A stretch of 64,000 nt of DNA from Streptomyces mashuensis (GTDB lineage: Bacteria; Actinomycetota; Actinomycetes; Streptomycetales; Streptomycetaceae): positions 1 to 64,000 of the forward strand of contig NZ_BNBD01000007.1 in assembly GCF_014654785.1 (NCBI RefSeq), read 5' to 3'. The position numbers were made by a program, and so were the translations under genes. Positions 24,365 through 33,019 of this stretch are shown here, in pieces. Numbering within the stretch: position 1 is the stretch's first letter; each line of letters starts with the position of its first letter. A model generated the notes under the pieces. It did not search any database. It worked only from the letters and a program-made list of their open reading frames with translations, and had not been told where the DNA came from.

Positions 24365-25882
24365 ATGCCGAGCAATTCCGAAACAAACGCGGTACGGGGT
24401 GCGGGGGAACGGGAGGACGCGGCCCGCGTCGTGGTCGTGGGCGGGGGGCTCGCGGGACTGGAGCTCGCCGCGGCCCTGTCGGACCAGGGCGTCGAGGACG
24501 TCCTCGTGCTCGAGGCCGGGCCCGGCGAGGACCTGGACCACATCCACCGGGCCCACCCCCGGGACCGGGCCACCGAACTGGTCTTCGCCCCCGAGCGCGA
24601 CCCGTACTTCCGGCGGCCCTGGGACTCCGCGTCCGCCCCGCACTACACCGGCATCTCCGGCCTGCGCCGCAGGCTGGGCGGCCGGTCCCTGTACTGGCAC
24701 GGCGTGGTCCTGCCGCTGGAGGACTGGGCGCTCGCCACCCCCTGGTGGCCCGCCGACGTCGTCGCGGACCTCACCAGGAGCTGGCAGGGCGGCCCCTCGC
24801 TGTACGAGCGGGTGGGCGCCGACCTGGCGGAGTGGAGCGGCACCGCGCCGGAGGGCGCCGCCGGGCAGCAGGCCCGCACGTTCGGCGGGCAGCCCTTCCG
24901 GCCGCTGCCCCGGGCCTGCCGCCAGGTGCCCGGCGACGACCGCTGGGAGGCGTACTCCGCACTGGACCGCTGGCGCGGCGAGGACGGCACCGCCGTGCCG
25001 CCGCCAGGCGTCCGCGTCCGCTGCGGCACCGAGGTCCTCGCCGTGGACGTCCGCGACGGAGCCGTCCGCGGCGTGCTCGTCCGCGACCCCGCAACGGGGA
25101 GCGGGAGCATCGCCGCCGACACGGTGGTGCTGTGCGCGGGCACCGTGGAGAGCACCCGGCTCGCCGTGCAGGCCCTCACCACGGCGGGAAAGCTGGCCGC
25201 GCCGCGGCTGGGCGGCCTCGCCGACCACATCGTGCAGGGCTTCGTCGTCCGCCTGCCGGCCGCGCCGCCCGGCGCCGCCCGCCACGTCCCGGACCCCGGC
25301 TCGTACTACGTGCCCACCGACCCGGCAACCCGCTCGTACCTGCGCATGGATGTGCAGCCCGCCGGCGACGGCGAACTGCTGCTGGACGTCCGGACCACCG
25401 GGGAACAGCTCCCCAACCCGGACAGCGTGGTCGAGGTGCTCACGGCGGCCGGCCCCGCCGGGCCGGCCCGGGTGCGCACCGCCCTGCGCCCGGAGGACCA
25501 CGAGGTGATCGAGGCGCAGCGGACGGTGCTGCGCGACTTCTGGCACGCGGTCGCCACCGAGCTGGGGACCGACCCGGTGCCCATGGAGTTCACCGGCTTC
25601 GGCGACCCCGGGCGCGACAACACCGCCGTCCTGCCGGAGCGGATCGGTTCCCAGCGCGTGGGCGTGCCGGAGACGTGGACGAGCCTGCTGGGCACGGAGG
25701 ACCACGAGGGCGGGACCCTGCCGCTGGGGGACGTCCTGACGTCACGGCACGAGTTCGCGGGCCTGCCCGGCCTGTACGCCGCCGGGCCCGCCGTCTTCCC
25801 GCGGCTCGGCGCCGCGAACCCGTCCCTCACCGCCCTCGCGCTGTCCCGGCGGCTGGCGGCGTTCCTCGCCGGCGCGGCCTGA
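24365..25882 (+). CDS. stsB: StsB, FAD-dependent GMC-type oxidoreductase
   Basis: A 505-residue protein. VVVVGGGLAGLELAAALSDQ near residue 22 is the FAD dinucleotide motif. GISGLRRRLGGRSLYWHGVV (~98) is the GMC-like second glycine motif. ADTVVLCAGTVESTRLAVQA (~255) is the third FAD contact. The C-terminal GLYAAGPAVFPRLGAANPSL matches the GMC C-terminal signature (AANP..T). Proposed role: oxidation of N-amidino-scyllo-inosamine to the 3-keto form that the second aminotransferase uses. ATG follows GGGGAGACAGCG. It heads the stsB-stsA-strN run under a StrR operator. Confidence 0.83.
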   Translation: MPSNSETNAVRGAGEREDAARVVVVGGGLAGLELAAALSDQGVEDVLVLEAGPGEDLDHIHRAHPRDRATELVFAPERDPYFRRPWDSASAPHYTGISGLRRRLGGRSLYWHGVVLPLEDWALATPWWPADVVADLTRSWQGGPSLYERVGADLAEWSGTAPEGAAGQQARTFGGQPFRPLPRACRQVPGDDRWEAYSALDRWRGEDGTAVPPPGVRVRCGTEVLAVDVRDGAVRGVLVRDPATGSGSIAADTVVLCAGTVESTRLAVQALTTAGKLAAPRLGGLADHIVQGFVVRLPAAPPGAARHVPDPGSYYVPTDPATRSYLRMDVQPAGDGELLLDVRTTGEQLPNPDSVVEVLTAAGPAGPARVRTALRPEDHEVIEAQRTVLRDFWHAVATELGTDPVPMEFTGFGDPGRDNTAVLPERIGSQRVGVPETWTSLLGTEDHEGGTLPLGDVLTSRHEFAGLPGLYAAGPAVFPRLGAANPSLTALALSRRLAAFLAGAA

Positions 25883-25943
25883 CGCCGCGGCGGCCTTCAC
25901 TCGACCCGCACCACGCCCGTATCACCTGCAACAAGGAGGAACC

Positions 25944-27185
25944 GTGCCCGGACCGGGATACCGCTTCGTCGGTGAGGAGGAGCGCGCCAATGTGCTGGCG
26001 GTCCTCGACCGCTGGAGCGCCACGCGCGAGGTGTTCGACGACCCGGGGGAGAGGGAGATGGTCCGGCGGTTCGAGGAGGCCGCCGCCGGGCGCTTCGGCG
26101 CCGCCCACTGCCTCGCCGTCAACAGCGGGACGTCGGCGCTGATCGCGGCCCTGGTGGGGCTGGGGATCGGGCCGGGCGACGAAGTGATCGTGCCCGGCTA
26201 CATGTTCGTCGCCTCGATCGCCTCGGTGCTGCACTGCGGTGCCGACGTCGTCCTCGCCGAGGTCGACGAGTCCCTCACCCTCGACCCGGCCGACGTCCGG
26301 TCGAGGATCACCGGGCGCACCAAGGCGATCATGCCGGTGCACATGCTGGGCGCGCCCGCCGACATGACGGCCCTGCGGGCCCTGGCCGACGAGCACGGGC
26401 TCCACCTGATCGAGGACTGCGCGCAGGCCGCGGGCGCCTCCTACCAGGGGCGGCCGGTGGGGACCCTCGGCAGCGCCGGGGCGTTCTCCCTCAACCACTT
26501 CAAGGTGATCACCGCGCTCCAGGGCGGCTTCGTCCTCACCGACGACCCCCTCGTCTTCCAGCGCGCCTACTCCTTCCACGACCAGGGCTGGTTCCCCTAC
26601 CGCCGGGACGACGGCGAGGGCGACCTGCTGCTCGGCATGAACCTGGGACTGGGCGAGCTGCACGCGGCCGTCGGGCTGGCGCAGCTGGCCAAGCTCGACG
26701 TCATCCTCGGCCGGGTCCGGGAGGTCAAACGGCGGCTCGTGGAGGGCATCGGCGACCTGCCCGGGGTGCGGCGCAGGACGCTGCACGACCCGGCGGGGGA
26801 GTGCGCGAGCTTCGCCGTGTACGTCTTCGACGACGTCGCGCACGCCGAGGCCGTGGCCAAGCACCTGGGCGTGAAGACCCTCGTCGACTCGCCGACGCAC
26901 TACTACGGCGGCCTGCCCGCGCTGACGGCGTACGGGCGGGGCGACCGGTCGGTGGTGCCGTTCCGCGCGGCCGCCCCCGGCCCGGCGGCCCGCATCTACG
27001 AGCCGGGCGCGCTGCCCCGCACGGACGACGTCCTGGCCCGGTCGGTGGCGGTGTCCACGGGGGTCTCCGACAGTTATCTGGGCGCGGGCTTCGGCGTGCA
27101 CGCCGGATCGTCGCCGGCCGAGATCGACGAGGTCGCGCACACGTTCCGCGACGCCGTTCTGGCATGTATTCCGGGCATTGCTTGA
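25944..27185 (+). CDS. stsA: StsA, second cyclitol aminotransferase (StrS/DegT family)
   Basis: A 413-residue PLP enzyme of the DegT/DnrJ/EryC1/StrS family starting at GTG after AAGGAGG. Motifs: VNSGTSALIAALVGLGIGPG, DEVIVPGYMFVASIASVL, LIEDCAQAAGASY and AFSLNHFKVITALQGGFVLT. The PLP Lys is in HFK; the usual GEGG following it reads LQGG. StsA is proposed to transfer an amino group (alanine donor) to 3-keto-N-amidino-scyllo-inosamine. It lies 61 bases after stsB and 50 bases before strN. Which of StsA and StrS performs this step here is not decidable from sequence. Confidence 0.85.
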   Translation: MPGPGYRFVGEEERANVLAVLDRWSATREVFDDPGEREMVRRFEEAAAGRFGAAHCLAVNSGTSALIAALVGLGIGPGDEVIVPGYMFVASIASVLHCGADVVLAEVDESLTLDPADVRSRITGRTKAIMPVHMLGAPADMTALRALADEHGLHLIEDCAQAAGASYQGRPVGTLGSAGAFSLNHFKVITALQGGFVLTDDPLVFQRAYSFHDQGWFPYRRDDGEGDLLLGMNLGLGELHAAVGLAQLAKLDVILGRVREVKRRLVEGIGDLPGVRRRTLHDPAGECASFAVYVFDDVAHAEAVAKHLGVKTLVDSPTHYYGGLPALTAYGRGDRSVVPFRAAAPGPAARIYEPGALPRTDDVLARSVAVSTGVSDSYLGAGFGVHAGSSPAEIDEVAHTFRDAVLACIPGIA

Positions 27186-27224
27186 ACGCCGCGCGGGACA
27201 ACTCCCGTAATGCCCCGCCGGTGT

Positions 27225-27230
27225 TAGCCT
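27225..27230 (+). promoter_or_regulatory. strN -10 box (TAGCCT), leaderless type
   Basis: TAGCCT five bases before the strN ATG, matching the boxes before strH and stsG. No clear -35 element is seen at 17-18 bases. Confidence 0.45.
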
Positions 27231-27235
27231 CTGGC

Positions 27236-28177
27236 ATGCTCTTGGAGAACGAGCTCGTGGAGCGCCGGAGCCTGCTGAGGCTGGTCACGGACAACTTCCA
27301 GGAATTCCTCGGTGCTGCCGGAGAGGCCGGGGAACTGACATTCTTTCCGCTCGGCGAGGACAGCTGGTCCTATCGCTACGGTCCTTTGTGGATCAGCGTC
27401 CGCCGGGACCTCGACGGTCATTTCCCGGGGGCCTACGAGGCCGCGCTGAGAATGCGCGCGAGCGGAAAGGAATTCGTACTCGCACCGCTGGCCGGCCGGG
27501 ACGGCCGGGTGGTGCACACGGTGACCGGGTTCCCGGTCGTGGTCTTCCCGTACGTGGAGCGCGCGACCTCCGCCCCGCTCGCCCCGGCCGCCGCCCAGCT
27601 CGACCGGCTGGTCCGTCAGCTGGAGGAGGTGCACTGCTTCTCCTCCCCGGCGGGCCTGCCGGCCGGGGTGCCCGTGGAGGACTTCCGCTTCCCGTTCGAG
27701 ACCGACCTGGACAAGGCCCTGCAGGCCGCCCTGGACGGGGCGACCGCCGGGTGCGGCCCGTACGGGCCGCAACTCGCCGGCCTCGTCGCCCGGCGCCGCG
27801 ACCACATCACCGCCCTGCGGCAGGACGCGGCCCGCACCGCCGAGGAGTGCGCCGCGCTCTGGCAGGGTGAGCGCCCGGCCCTCACCCACGGTGACCCGAG
27901 CCCGGCCAACGTCCTGTTCGGCACGGACGGCGTGGACGTCGGCATCCTCGACTGGGGCGGGACGATGTGGGCACCGCCCGAGCGCGACTGGTCGGCCCTC
28001 ACCCGGGCGTTCGGCCTGCCGCCCCGCGGCCGCCCCGCGTTCCTGCGGTTCTACGAACTGCGCTGGGTCCTGGCCGAGATAGCGGAGTACGCCGCACGCT
28101 TCACCGGGCCCCACACCGGGGACGCGGACGACCGTGCCATGTGGGAGCGGCTCACGCGCTATCTCCCGCCCCTCTGA
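27236..28177 (+). CDS. strN: StrN, kinase of the APH/choline kinase fold
   Basis: A 313-residue phosphotransferase. LTHGDPSPANVLFGTDG near residue 220 contains the catalytic Asp and Asn, VGILDWGGTMWAPPERDWSA the metal-binding Asp, and SWSYRYGPLWISVRRDL the N-lobe Lys/Arg region. StrN is proposed to phosphorylate the second aminated inosamine (or N-amidinostreptamine) before the second amidino transfer. ATG at 27236 has a TAGCCT box just upstream and no ribosome site. It is followed after 65 bases by the amidinotransferase, the kinase-amidinase pairing expected of the pathway. Confidence 0.84.
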   Translation: MLLENELVERRSLLRLVTDNFQEFLGAAGEAGELTFFPLGEDSWSYRYGPLWISVRRDLDGHFPGAYEAALRMRASGKEFVLAPLAGRDGRVVHTVTGFPVVVFPYVERATSAPLAPAAAQLDRLVRQLEEVHCFSSPAGLPAGVPVEDFRFPFETDLDKALQAALDGATAGCGPYGPQLAGLVARRRDHITALRQDAARTAEECAALWQGERPALTHGDPSPANVLFGTDGVDVGILDWGGTMWAPPERDWSALTRAFGLPPRGRPAFLRFYELRWVLAEIAEYAARFTGPHTGDADDRAMWERLTRYLPPL

Positions 28178-28242
28178 CATCCCCCTTTCCCGCTTTTCCC
28201 GCTTTTCCCGAACGAATCACGAACGAACCGAAGAGGTCAGTC

Positions 28243-29286
28243 ATGAGCCTGGTCAGTGTTCACAACGAATGGGACCCGCTGGAGGAGATCATCGTCGGCA
28301 CCACCGTGGGTGCCCGGGTCCCGGTGGCCGACAGGAGCGTGTACACCGTCGAGTACGCCGAGTACGGCACCCAGGACAAGGTCCCCTCGGGCCCCTACCC
28401 GGACCGGGTGATCAAGGAGACGGAGGAGGAGCTGGAGACCCTGTGCGAGGAGCTCAGGGGACTCGGCGTCACCGTCCGCCGCCCGCAGGAGCGCGACAAC
28501 TCGGCCCTCATCAGGACGCCCGACTGGGAGACGGACGGCTTCCACGACTACTGCCCGCGCGACGGCCTGCTGACCGTCGGCGAGACCGTCATCGAGACGC
28601 CCATGGCCCTGCGCGCGCGGTTCCTGGAGTCGCTCGCCTACAAGGACCTGCTGATCGAGTACTTCTCCAGCGGCAGCAAGTGGATCTCGGCGCCCAAGCC
28701 GCGCCTGGCCGACGCGATGTACGAGCCGACCGCGCCCGCCGGCGAGCGGCTGCGCGAGATCGAGCCGGTCTTCGACGCCGCCAACGTCCTGCGCTTCGGC
28801 ACGGACCTGCTCTACCTCGTCTCCGACAGCGGCAACGCCATGGGCGCCAAGTGGCTCCAGTCGGCGGTCGGCGACACGTACACCGTGCACCCCTGCCGTG
28901 GCCTGTACGCCTCGACGCACGTCGACTCGACGATCGTGCCGCTCCAGCCGGGGCTGGTGCTGGTCAACCCGGAGCGCGTCAACGACGACAACTTCCCCGA
29001 GTTCCTGCGCGGCTGGAAGCAGGTCGTCTGCCCCGAGCTGGTCGACATCGGCTTCGTCGGCGACCAGCCGCACTGCTCGGTGTGGATCGGCATGAACCTC
29101 CTCGTCGTCCGGCCCGGCCTGGTCATCGTGGACCGCCGGCAGACGGAACTGATGCGGGTGCTGGAGAGCAACGGCGTCGACGTGCTGCCGCTCCAGCTCA
29201 CGCACTCCCGGACGCTGGGCGGCGGCTTCCACTGCGCCACCCTGGACGTCCGCAGGTCCGGCACGCTGGAGACGTACCGCTTCTGA
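28243..29286 (+). CDS. strB1: Inosamine-phosphate amidinotransferase, StrB1 type
   Basis: A 347-residue enzyme with the length and N-terminus (MSLVSVHNEWDPLEEIIVG) of S. griseus StrB1 as I recall it. It transfers the amidino group of arginine to scyllo-inosamine 4-phosphate. The pentein-fold catalytic residues are visible: DGFHDYCPRD (Asp), YASTHVDSTIVPL (His/Asp) and the nucleophile Cys in RTLGGGFHCATLDVRR near the C-terminus. It sits between strN and strM, the place of strB2 in S. griseus. No second copy occurs in the window. ATG follows GAAGAGG. It is followed by two hairpins before strM. Confidence 0.93.
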   Translation: MSLVSVHNEWDPLEEIIVGTTVGARVPVADRSVYTVEYAEYGTQDKVPSGPYPDRVIKETEEELETLCEELRGLGVTVRRPQERDNSALIRTPDWETDGFHDYCPRDGLLTVGETVIETPMALRARFLESLAYKDLLIEYFSSGSKWISAPKPRLADAMYEPTAPAGERLREIEPVFDAANVLRFGTDLLYLVSDSGNAMGAKWLQSAVGDTYTVHPCRGLYASTHVDSTIVPLQPGLVLVNPERVNDDNFPEFLRGWKQVVCPELVDIGFVGDQPHCSVWIGMNLLVVRPGLVIVDRRQTELMRVLESNGVDVLPLQLTHSRTLGGGFHCATLDVRRSGTLETYRF

Positions 29287-29305
29287 CCCGTCTTCCCCGT
29301 CATGG

Positions 29306-29358
29306 CCCCGCGCCCGCAGGGCGCGGGGCGTCGTCCTGTACGGGGGCGGCCCCCGTAC
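29306..29358 (+). terminator. Two consecutive hairpins between strB1 and strM
   Basis: CCCCGCGCCC-GCA-GGGCGCGGGG at 29306-29328 (10-bp stem), then GTACGGGGG-CGG-CCCCCGTAC at 29338-29358 (9-bp stem), immediately before the strM ribosome site GAGGAGAGGAG. They could attenuate read-through into strM or mark the end of the strB1 message. Confidence 0.6.
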
Positions 29359-29375
29359 GAGGAGAGGAGTCCGTC

Positions 29376-29978
29376 ATGCGTCCGCTGGGCATCGAGGGCG
29401 CCTGGGTGGTGGAGACCGAGGCGTTCGCGGACGACCGGGGCACGTTCCAGGAGCTCTTCAGCGTCCGCTCGCTGAGCCCGGCGCTGGGCCACCGCCCCGG
29501 CGCCGCCCAGGTGAACAGGTCCGTCTCGCGGCGCGGGGTGGTCCGCGGCGTGCACTTCGCGGAGGTCCCGCCCGGCCAGGCCAAGTACGTCACCTGTCTC
29601 GCCGGTGCCGTCCTCGACGTCGTCGTGGACATCCGGACCGGCTCGCCCACCTACCGGAAGTGGGAGGCGGTGCGCCTGGACGACCCGCGGCGGAGCGTGT
29701 ACGTCGCGGCCGGCCTGGGCCACGCCTTCATGGCGCTCACCGACGACGCCACCGTCGTCTACGTCACCTCCGAGGAGTACGCGCCCGGGCGCGAGCACGC
29801 CGTCCACCCGCTGGACCCCTCGCTCGGCATCGCCTGGCCGACCGGTGTCGAGCCGGTGCTGTCGGCGAAGGACGCGGCCGCGCCCACCCTGGACGAGCTG
29901 GAACGCCGCGGGGTGCTGCCGTCGTACGCGGCGTGCGCGGCGTTCCACCAGGGGCTGCGGGACGGTTCCCGGGCCTGA
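29376..29978 (+). CDS. strM: StrM, dTDP-4-dehydrorhamnose 3,5-epimerase
   Basis: A 200-residue RmlC-type cupin, normal length. RGVVRGVHFAEVPPGQAKYV carries the catalytic His near residue 62. DVVVDIRTGSPTYRKWEAV and GLGHAFMALTDDATVVYVTS are the conserved strands, with a catalytic Tyr near 132. It makes dTDP-4-keto-L-rhamnose from dTDP-4-keto-6-deoxyglucose, the third step to dTDP-L-dihydrostreptose. It converges on strL with 25 bases between stop codons. Confidence 0.92.
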   Translation: MRPLGIEGAWVVETEAFADDRGTFQELFSVRSLSPALGHRPGAAQVNRSVSRRGVVRGVHFAEVPPGQAKYVTCLAGAVLDVVVDIRTGSPTYRKWEAVRLDDPRRSVYVAAGLGHAFMALTDDATVVYVTSEEYAPGREHAVHPLDPSLGIAWPTGVEPVLSAKDAAAPTLDELERRGVLPSYAACAAFHQGLRDGSRA

Positions 29979-30003
29979 CGCCGGCCCGGCCGGGCCCGGC
30001 GCG

Positions 30004-30915
30004 TCAGCGCTCCGGGCCCGGCCGCCCGGCCGCGGCGCACAGCGCCGGCAACGCCGCCGCGAGCGCCCGCCGCCAGTCGCGCAGCGGCTCCAGGCCCGCC
30101 TCCCGCCACCGGCCCTGGTCCAGCACGCTGAAGCCGGGCCGCGGCGCCGGCCGGCCCAGGGCCTCGCTCGTGGTCGGCCGCACCCGCCCGGGGTCGGCGC
30201 CGAGCAGCGCGAACGTCTCCCGGGCCAGGCCGCACCACGTGGCCGCGCCGGTGTTGGTGGCGTGGTAGACGCCGGGGGGTGCCGCGTCCCGGAGCGCCGC
30301 GGTGCCCAGCGCGACCAGGCGCTCGGCGAGATCCGCGGACCAGGTCGGCTGGCCGTGCTGGTCGTCGACGACCGTCACCGTCTCCTGGCGGGCCTCCAGC
30401 CGGATCATCGTGGAGACGAAGTTGCGCCCGCCGGCCCCGTAGAGCCAGGCCGTGCGCACCACGTAGCCCGCCTCCGGGAGGATCTCCAGGACGGCCCGTT
30501 CGCCCGCGAGCTTGCTCCTGCCGTACGACGTCCGCGGGTCCGGGGGGTCGAGCTCCCGGTACGGGACGCGGGCGTCGCCGGCGAACACGTAGTCGGTGGA
30601 GAGCTGGAGCAGCCGGGCGCCGGAGGCCCGGCAGGCGCGGGCGAGGTGGGCCGGGCCGTCGCCGTTGACCTTCATGGCCTCGCCGGGACGTGCCTCGGCC
30701 GCGTCGACCGCCGTCCACGCCGCGCAGTTGACGACGACCGCCGGCCGGTGCCGGGCGACGGCCGCGAACGTGGCGGCGGCGTCGGTGACGTCCAGGGCGT
30801 GGCGGTCGAGCGGGGCCGCCCCGATCCCCCGACGGGCCAGGCAGGCGGTGAGGTCGCGGCCGAGCATGCCGGCGGCGCCGACGACGAGCCACTGCGCGTT
30901 CGGGGGCGGGAGCAC
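30004..30915 (-). CDS. strL: StrL, dTDP-dihydrostreptose synthase (RmlD family)
   Basis: A 303-residue short-chain dehydrogenase of the RmlD/StrL family. WLVVGAAGMLGRDLTACL is the NAD(P)-binding motif, LQLSTDYVFAG the family motif, RTSYGRSKLAGE the YxxxK catalytic pair, and RTAWLYGAGGRNFVSTMI the active-site region. It converts dTDP-4-keto-L-rhamnose into dTDP-L-dihydrostreptose (ring contraction with reduction). GTG start at 30915. It lies 28 bases after strE in the strD-strE-strL operon. Confidence 0.9.
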   Translation of the reverse strand: MLPPPNAQWLVVGAAGMLGRDLTACLARRGIGAAPLDRHALDVTDAAATFAAVARHRPAVVVNCAAWTAVDAAEARPGEAMKVNGDGPAHLARACRASGARLLQLSTDYVFAGDARVPYRELDPPDPRTSYGRSKLAGERAVLEILPEAGYVVRTAWLYGAGGRNFVSTMIRLEARQETVTVVDDQHGQPTWSADLAERLVALGTAALRDAAPPGVYHATNTGAATWCGLARETFALLGADPGRVRPTTSEALGRPAPRPGFSVLDQGRWREAGLEPLRDWRRALAAALPALCAAAGRPGPER

Positions 30916-30943
30916 GAGGGGACCTCCGTGGGGACGGGCCGGG

Positions 30944-31933
30944 TCAGGCCGCCGGCAGGGCGGCCCCGGCGAGCAGGGGCTCCCACCACGCGCGGTGGGA
31001 GCGGTACCAGGCGACGGTCTCGGCGAGCCCGGCGCGCAGGTCCGTCGCCGGGGCGAAGCCGAGTTCCCGGCTGATTCTGCTGGAGTTCACCGCGTAGCGG
31101 CGGTCGTGGCCCTTGCGGTCCTCGACGTGCTCCACGCTGTCCCACCCGGCGCCGCACGCCTCCAGCAGCAGGCCGACGAGTTCCTTGTTGGTCAGCGCGG
31201 TGCCGCCGATGTTGTACACCCGGCCGGCCCGGCCCCGGGTGCGCACGGCCTCGATGCCGCGTACGTGGTCGTCCACGTGCAGCCACTCCCGGACGTTGAG
31301 GCCGTCGCCGTACAGCGGCACCTTGCGCCCCTCCATGAGCAGGGTCACGAAGCGCGGTATGAGCTTCTCCGGGAACTGGTAGGGGCCGTAGTTGTTGGAG
31401 CAGCGGGTGATGCGCACGTCCATGCCGTGGCTGACGTGGTGGGCGAGGACGAGCAGGTCGGCCGCCGCCTTGGAGGCGGAGTAGGGGCTGTTGGGCCGCA
31501 GCGGCTCGTCCTCGGACCAGGCGCCCTCGTCCACCGACCCGTACACCTCGTCGGTCGACACGTGCACGAACGGCGCCGCGCCGTGCCGCCGGGCGGCGTC
31601 GAGGAGGGTCTGGGTGCCCTGCACGTTGGTCCGTACGAACGCGGCGGCGTCGTACAGGGACCGGTCCACGTGGGACTCGGCGGCGAAGTGCACGACCTGG
31701 TCCTGGCCGGCCATGACGTCGTCGACGAGGTCCGTGTCGCAGATGTCGCCGTGCACGAAGACCAGCCGCGGGTCGTCCTGGACGGGCGCGAGGTTGGCTC
31801 TGTTGCCCGCGTAGGTCAGGGCGTCCAGCACGGTGACGACCACGTCGGAGGGGCCGTGGGGGCCGAGGAGGGCACGGACGTGGGCGGAGCCGATGAATCC
31901 GGCTCCCCCGGTGACGAGGACATGGGTGGTCAT
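30944..31933 (-). CDS. strE: StrE, dTDP-glucose 4,6-dehydratase
   Basis: A 329-residue RmlB-type extended short-chain dehydrogenase. HVLVTGGAGFIGSAHVRALL is the NAD-binding motif, HFAAESHVDRSLYD the substrate motif, STDEVYGSVDEG carries catalytic Thr-Asp-Glu, and PYSASKAAADLLV holds the Tyr-Lys pair. Product: dTDP-4-keto-6-deoxy-D-glucose. ATG at 31933, 18 bases after the strD stop. Confidence 0.94.
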   Translation of the reverse strand: MTTHVLVTGGAGFIGSAHVRALLGPHGPSDVVVTVLDALTYAGNRANLAPVQDDPRLVFVHGDICDTDLVDDVMAGQDQVVHFAAESHVDRSLYDAAAFVRTNVQGTQTLLDAARRHGAAPFVHVSTDEVYGSVDEGAWSEDEPLRPNSPYSASKAAADLLVLAHHVSHGMDVRITRCSNNYGPYQFPEKLIPRFVTLLMEGRKVPLYGDGLNVREWLHVDDHVRGIEAVRTRGRAGRVYNIGGTALTNKELVGLLLEACGAGWDSVEHVEDRKGHDRRYAVNSSRISRELGFAPATDLRAGLAETVAWYRSHRAWWEPLLAGAALPAA

Positions 31934-31951
31934 GGTGGGGCTCCGTTCGGG

Positions 31952-33019
31952 TCAGGAGGAGATCTGGGCCTGGCTGTGGTCGCCGAGCACGAGCCGGTGG
32001 GCGTGCGGCACGTGCGGGGCCGGCGTGACGCGGACGTGCCGGCCGATGAGGGACGCCTCGATGCGGCGGACGCCGGTGATGGAGGCGTTCCGCAGCACGA
32101 TGGAGAACTCCACCTCGCTGTCCTCGACCCGGCAGTCCTCGCCGAGGGAGGTGAAGGGCCCGACGTAGGAGTCGGTGACGACGGCGCCGGCACCGATCAC
32201 CGCGGGGCCGACGATCCGCGAGGACCGCACGGTGGCGCCCTCCTCGACGCGTACGCGGCCGATGAGTTCGCTGTCCGCGTCGACGGAGCCGTCGCAGCGG
32301 GCCTCCACGGACTCCAGGACGAGCCGGTTGACCTCCAGCATGTCGGAGACGTTGCCGGTGTCCTTCCAGTAGCCGCTGATCCGCGAGGAGCGCACGTCCC
32401 TGCCGTGGTCGATGAGCCACTGGACGGCGTGGGTGATCTCCAGCTCGCCGCGCCAGGAGGGCTGTACGGCCCGGACGGCCTCGTGGATGGCGGGGGAGAA
32501 GAGGTAGACCCCGACCAGGGCCAGGTCGCTCCTGGGGTGGGCGGGCTTCTCCTCCAGGCCGCGGACGCGTCCCGACGCGTCGAGCTCGGCCACGCCGAAG
32601 GACCGGGGGTCGGCGACCCGGGTCAGCAGGAGGTGCGCGTCGGGCCGGTGGGCCTGGAAGGCGCGGAGAGGCTCCTCGATGCCGCCGACCACGAAGTTGT
32701 CGCCGAGGTACATCGCGAAGTCGTCGTCGCCCAGGTAGTCGCGGGAGATGAGCACGGCGTGCGCGAGCCCCAGCGGTTTCTCCTGCGGGATGTAGGTGAC
32801 GTCGAGCCCGAACTTCGAGCCGTCGCCCACCGCCTCGGTGATTTCGTCGACGGTGTCGCCGACGACCATGCCGACCTCGGTGATCCCGGCCGCCGCTATT
32901 GCCTCCAGCCCGTAGAACAGCACGGGTTTGTTGGCGACCGGCACCAATTGTTTGGCGGAGGTGTGGGTGATGGGGCGCAGCCGGGTTCCCGATCCTCCGG
33001 CCAGTACGAGTGCTTTCAT
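31952..33019 (-). CDS. strD: StrD, glucose-1-phosphate thymidylyltransferase
   Basis: A 355-residue long-type nucleotidyltransferase. MKALVLAGGSGTRLRPITHT is the NTP-binding motif, IPQEKPLGLAHAVL the conserved QxxPxGLA element, and MYLGDNFVVGG the metal Asp. The C-terminal ~100 residues form a left-handed beta-helix (GRVRVEEGATVRSSRIVGPA). It makes dTDP-glucose, first step of the dihydrostreptose branch. Length equals S. griseus StrD. ATG follows GAGGGAGTC. It is the first gene of strD-E-L and diverges from strR across 418 bases. Confidence 0.94.
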   Translation of the reverse strand: MKALVLAGGSGTRLRPITHTSAKQLVPVANKPVLFYGLEAIAAAGITEVGMVVGDTVDEITEAVGDGSKFGLDVTYIPQEKPLGLAHAVLISRDYLGDDDFAMYLGDNFVVGGIEEPLRAFQAHRPDAHLLLTRVADPRSFGVAELDASGRVRGLEEKPAHPRSDLALVGVYLFSPAIHEAVRAVQPSWRGELEITHAVQWLIDHGRDVRSSRISGYWKDTGNVSDMLEVNRLVLESVEARCDGSVDADSELIGRVRVEEGATVRSSRIVGPAVIGAGAVVTDSYVGPFTSLGEDCRVEDSEVEFSIVLRNASITGVRRIEASLIGRHVRVTPAPHVPHAHRLVLGDHSQAQISS

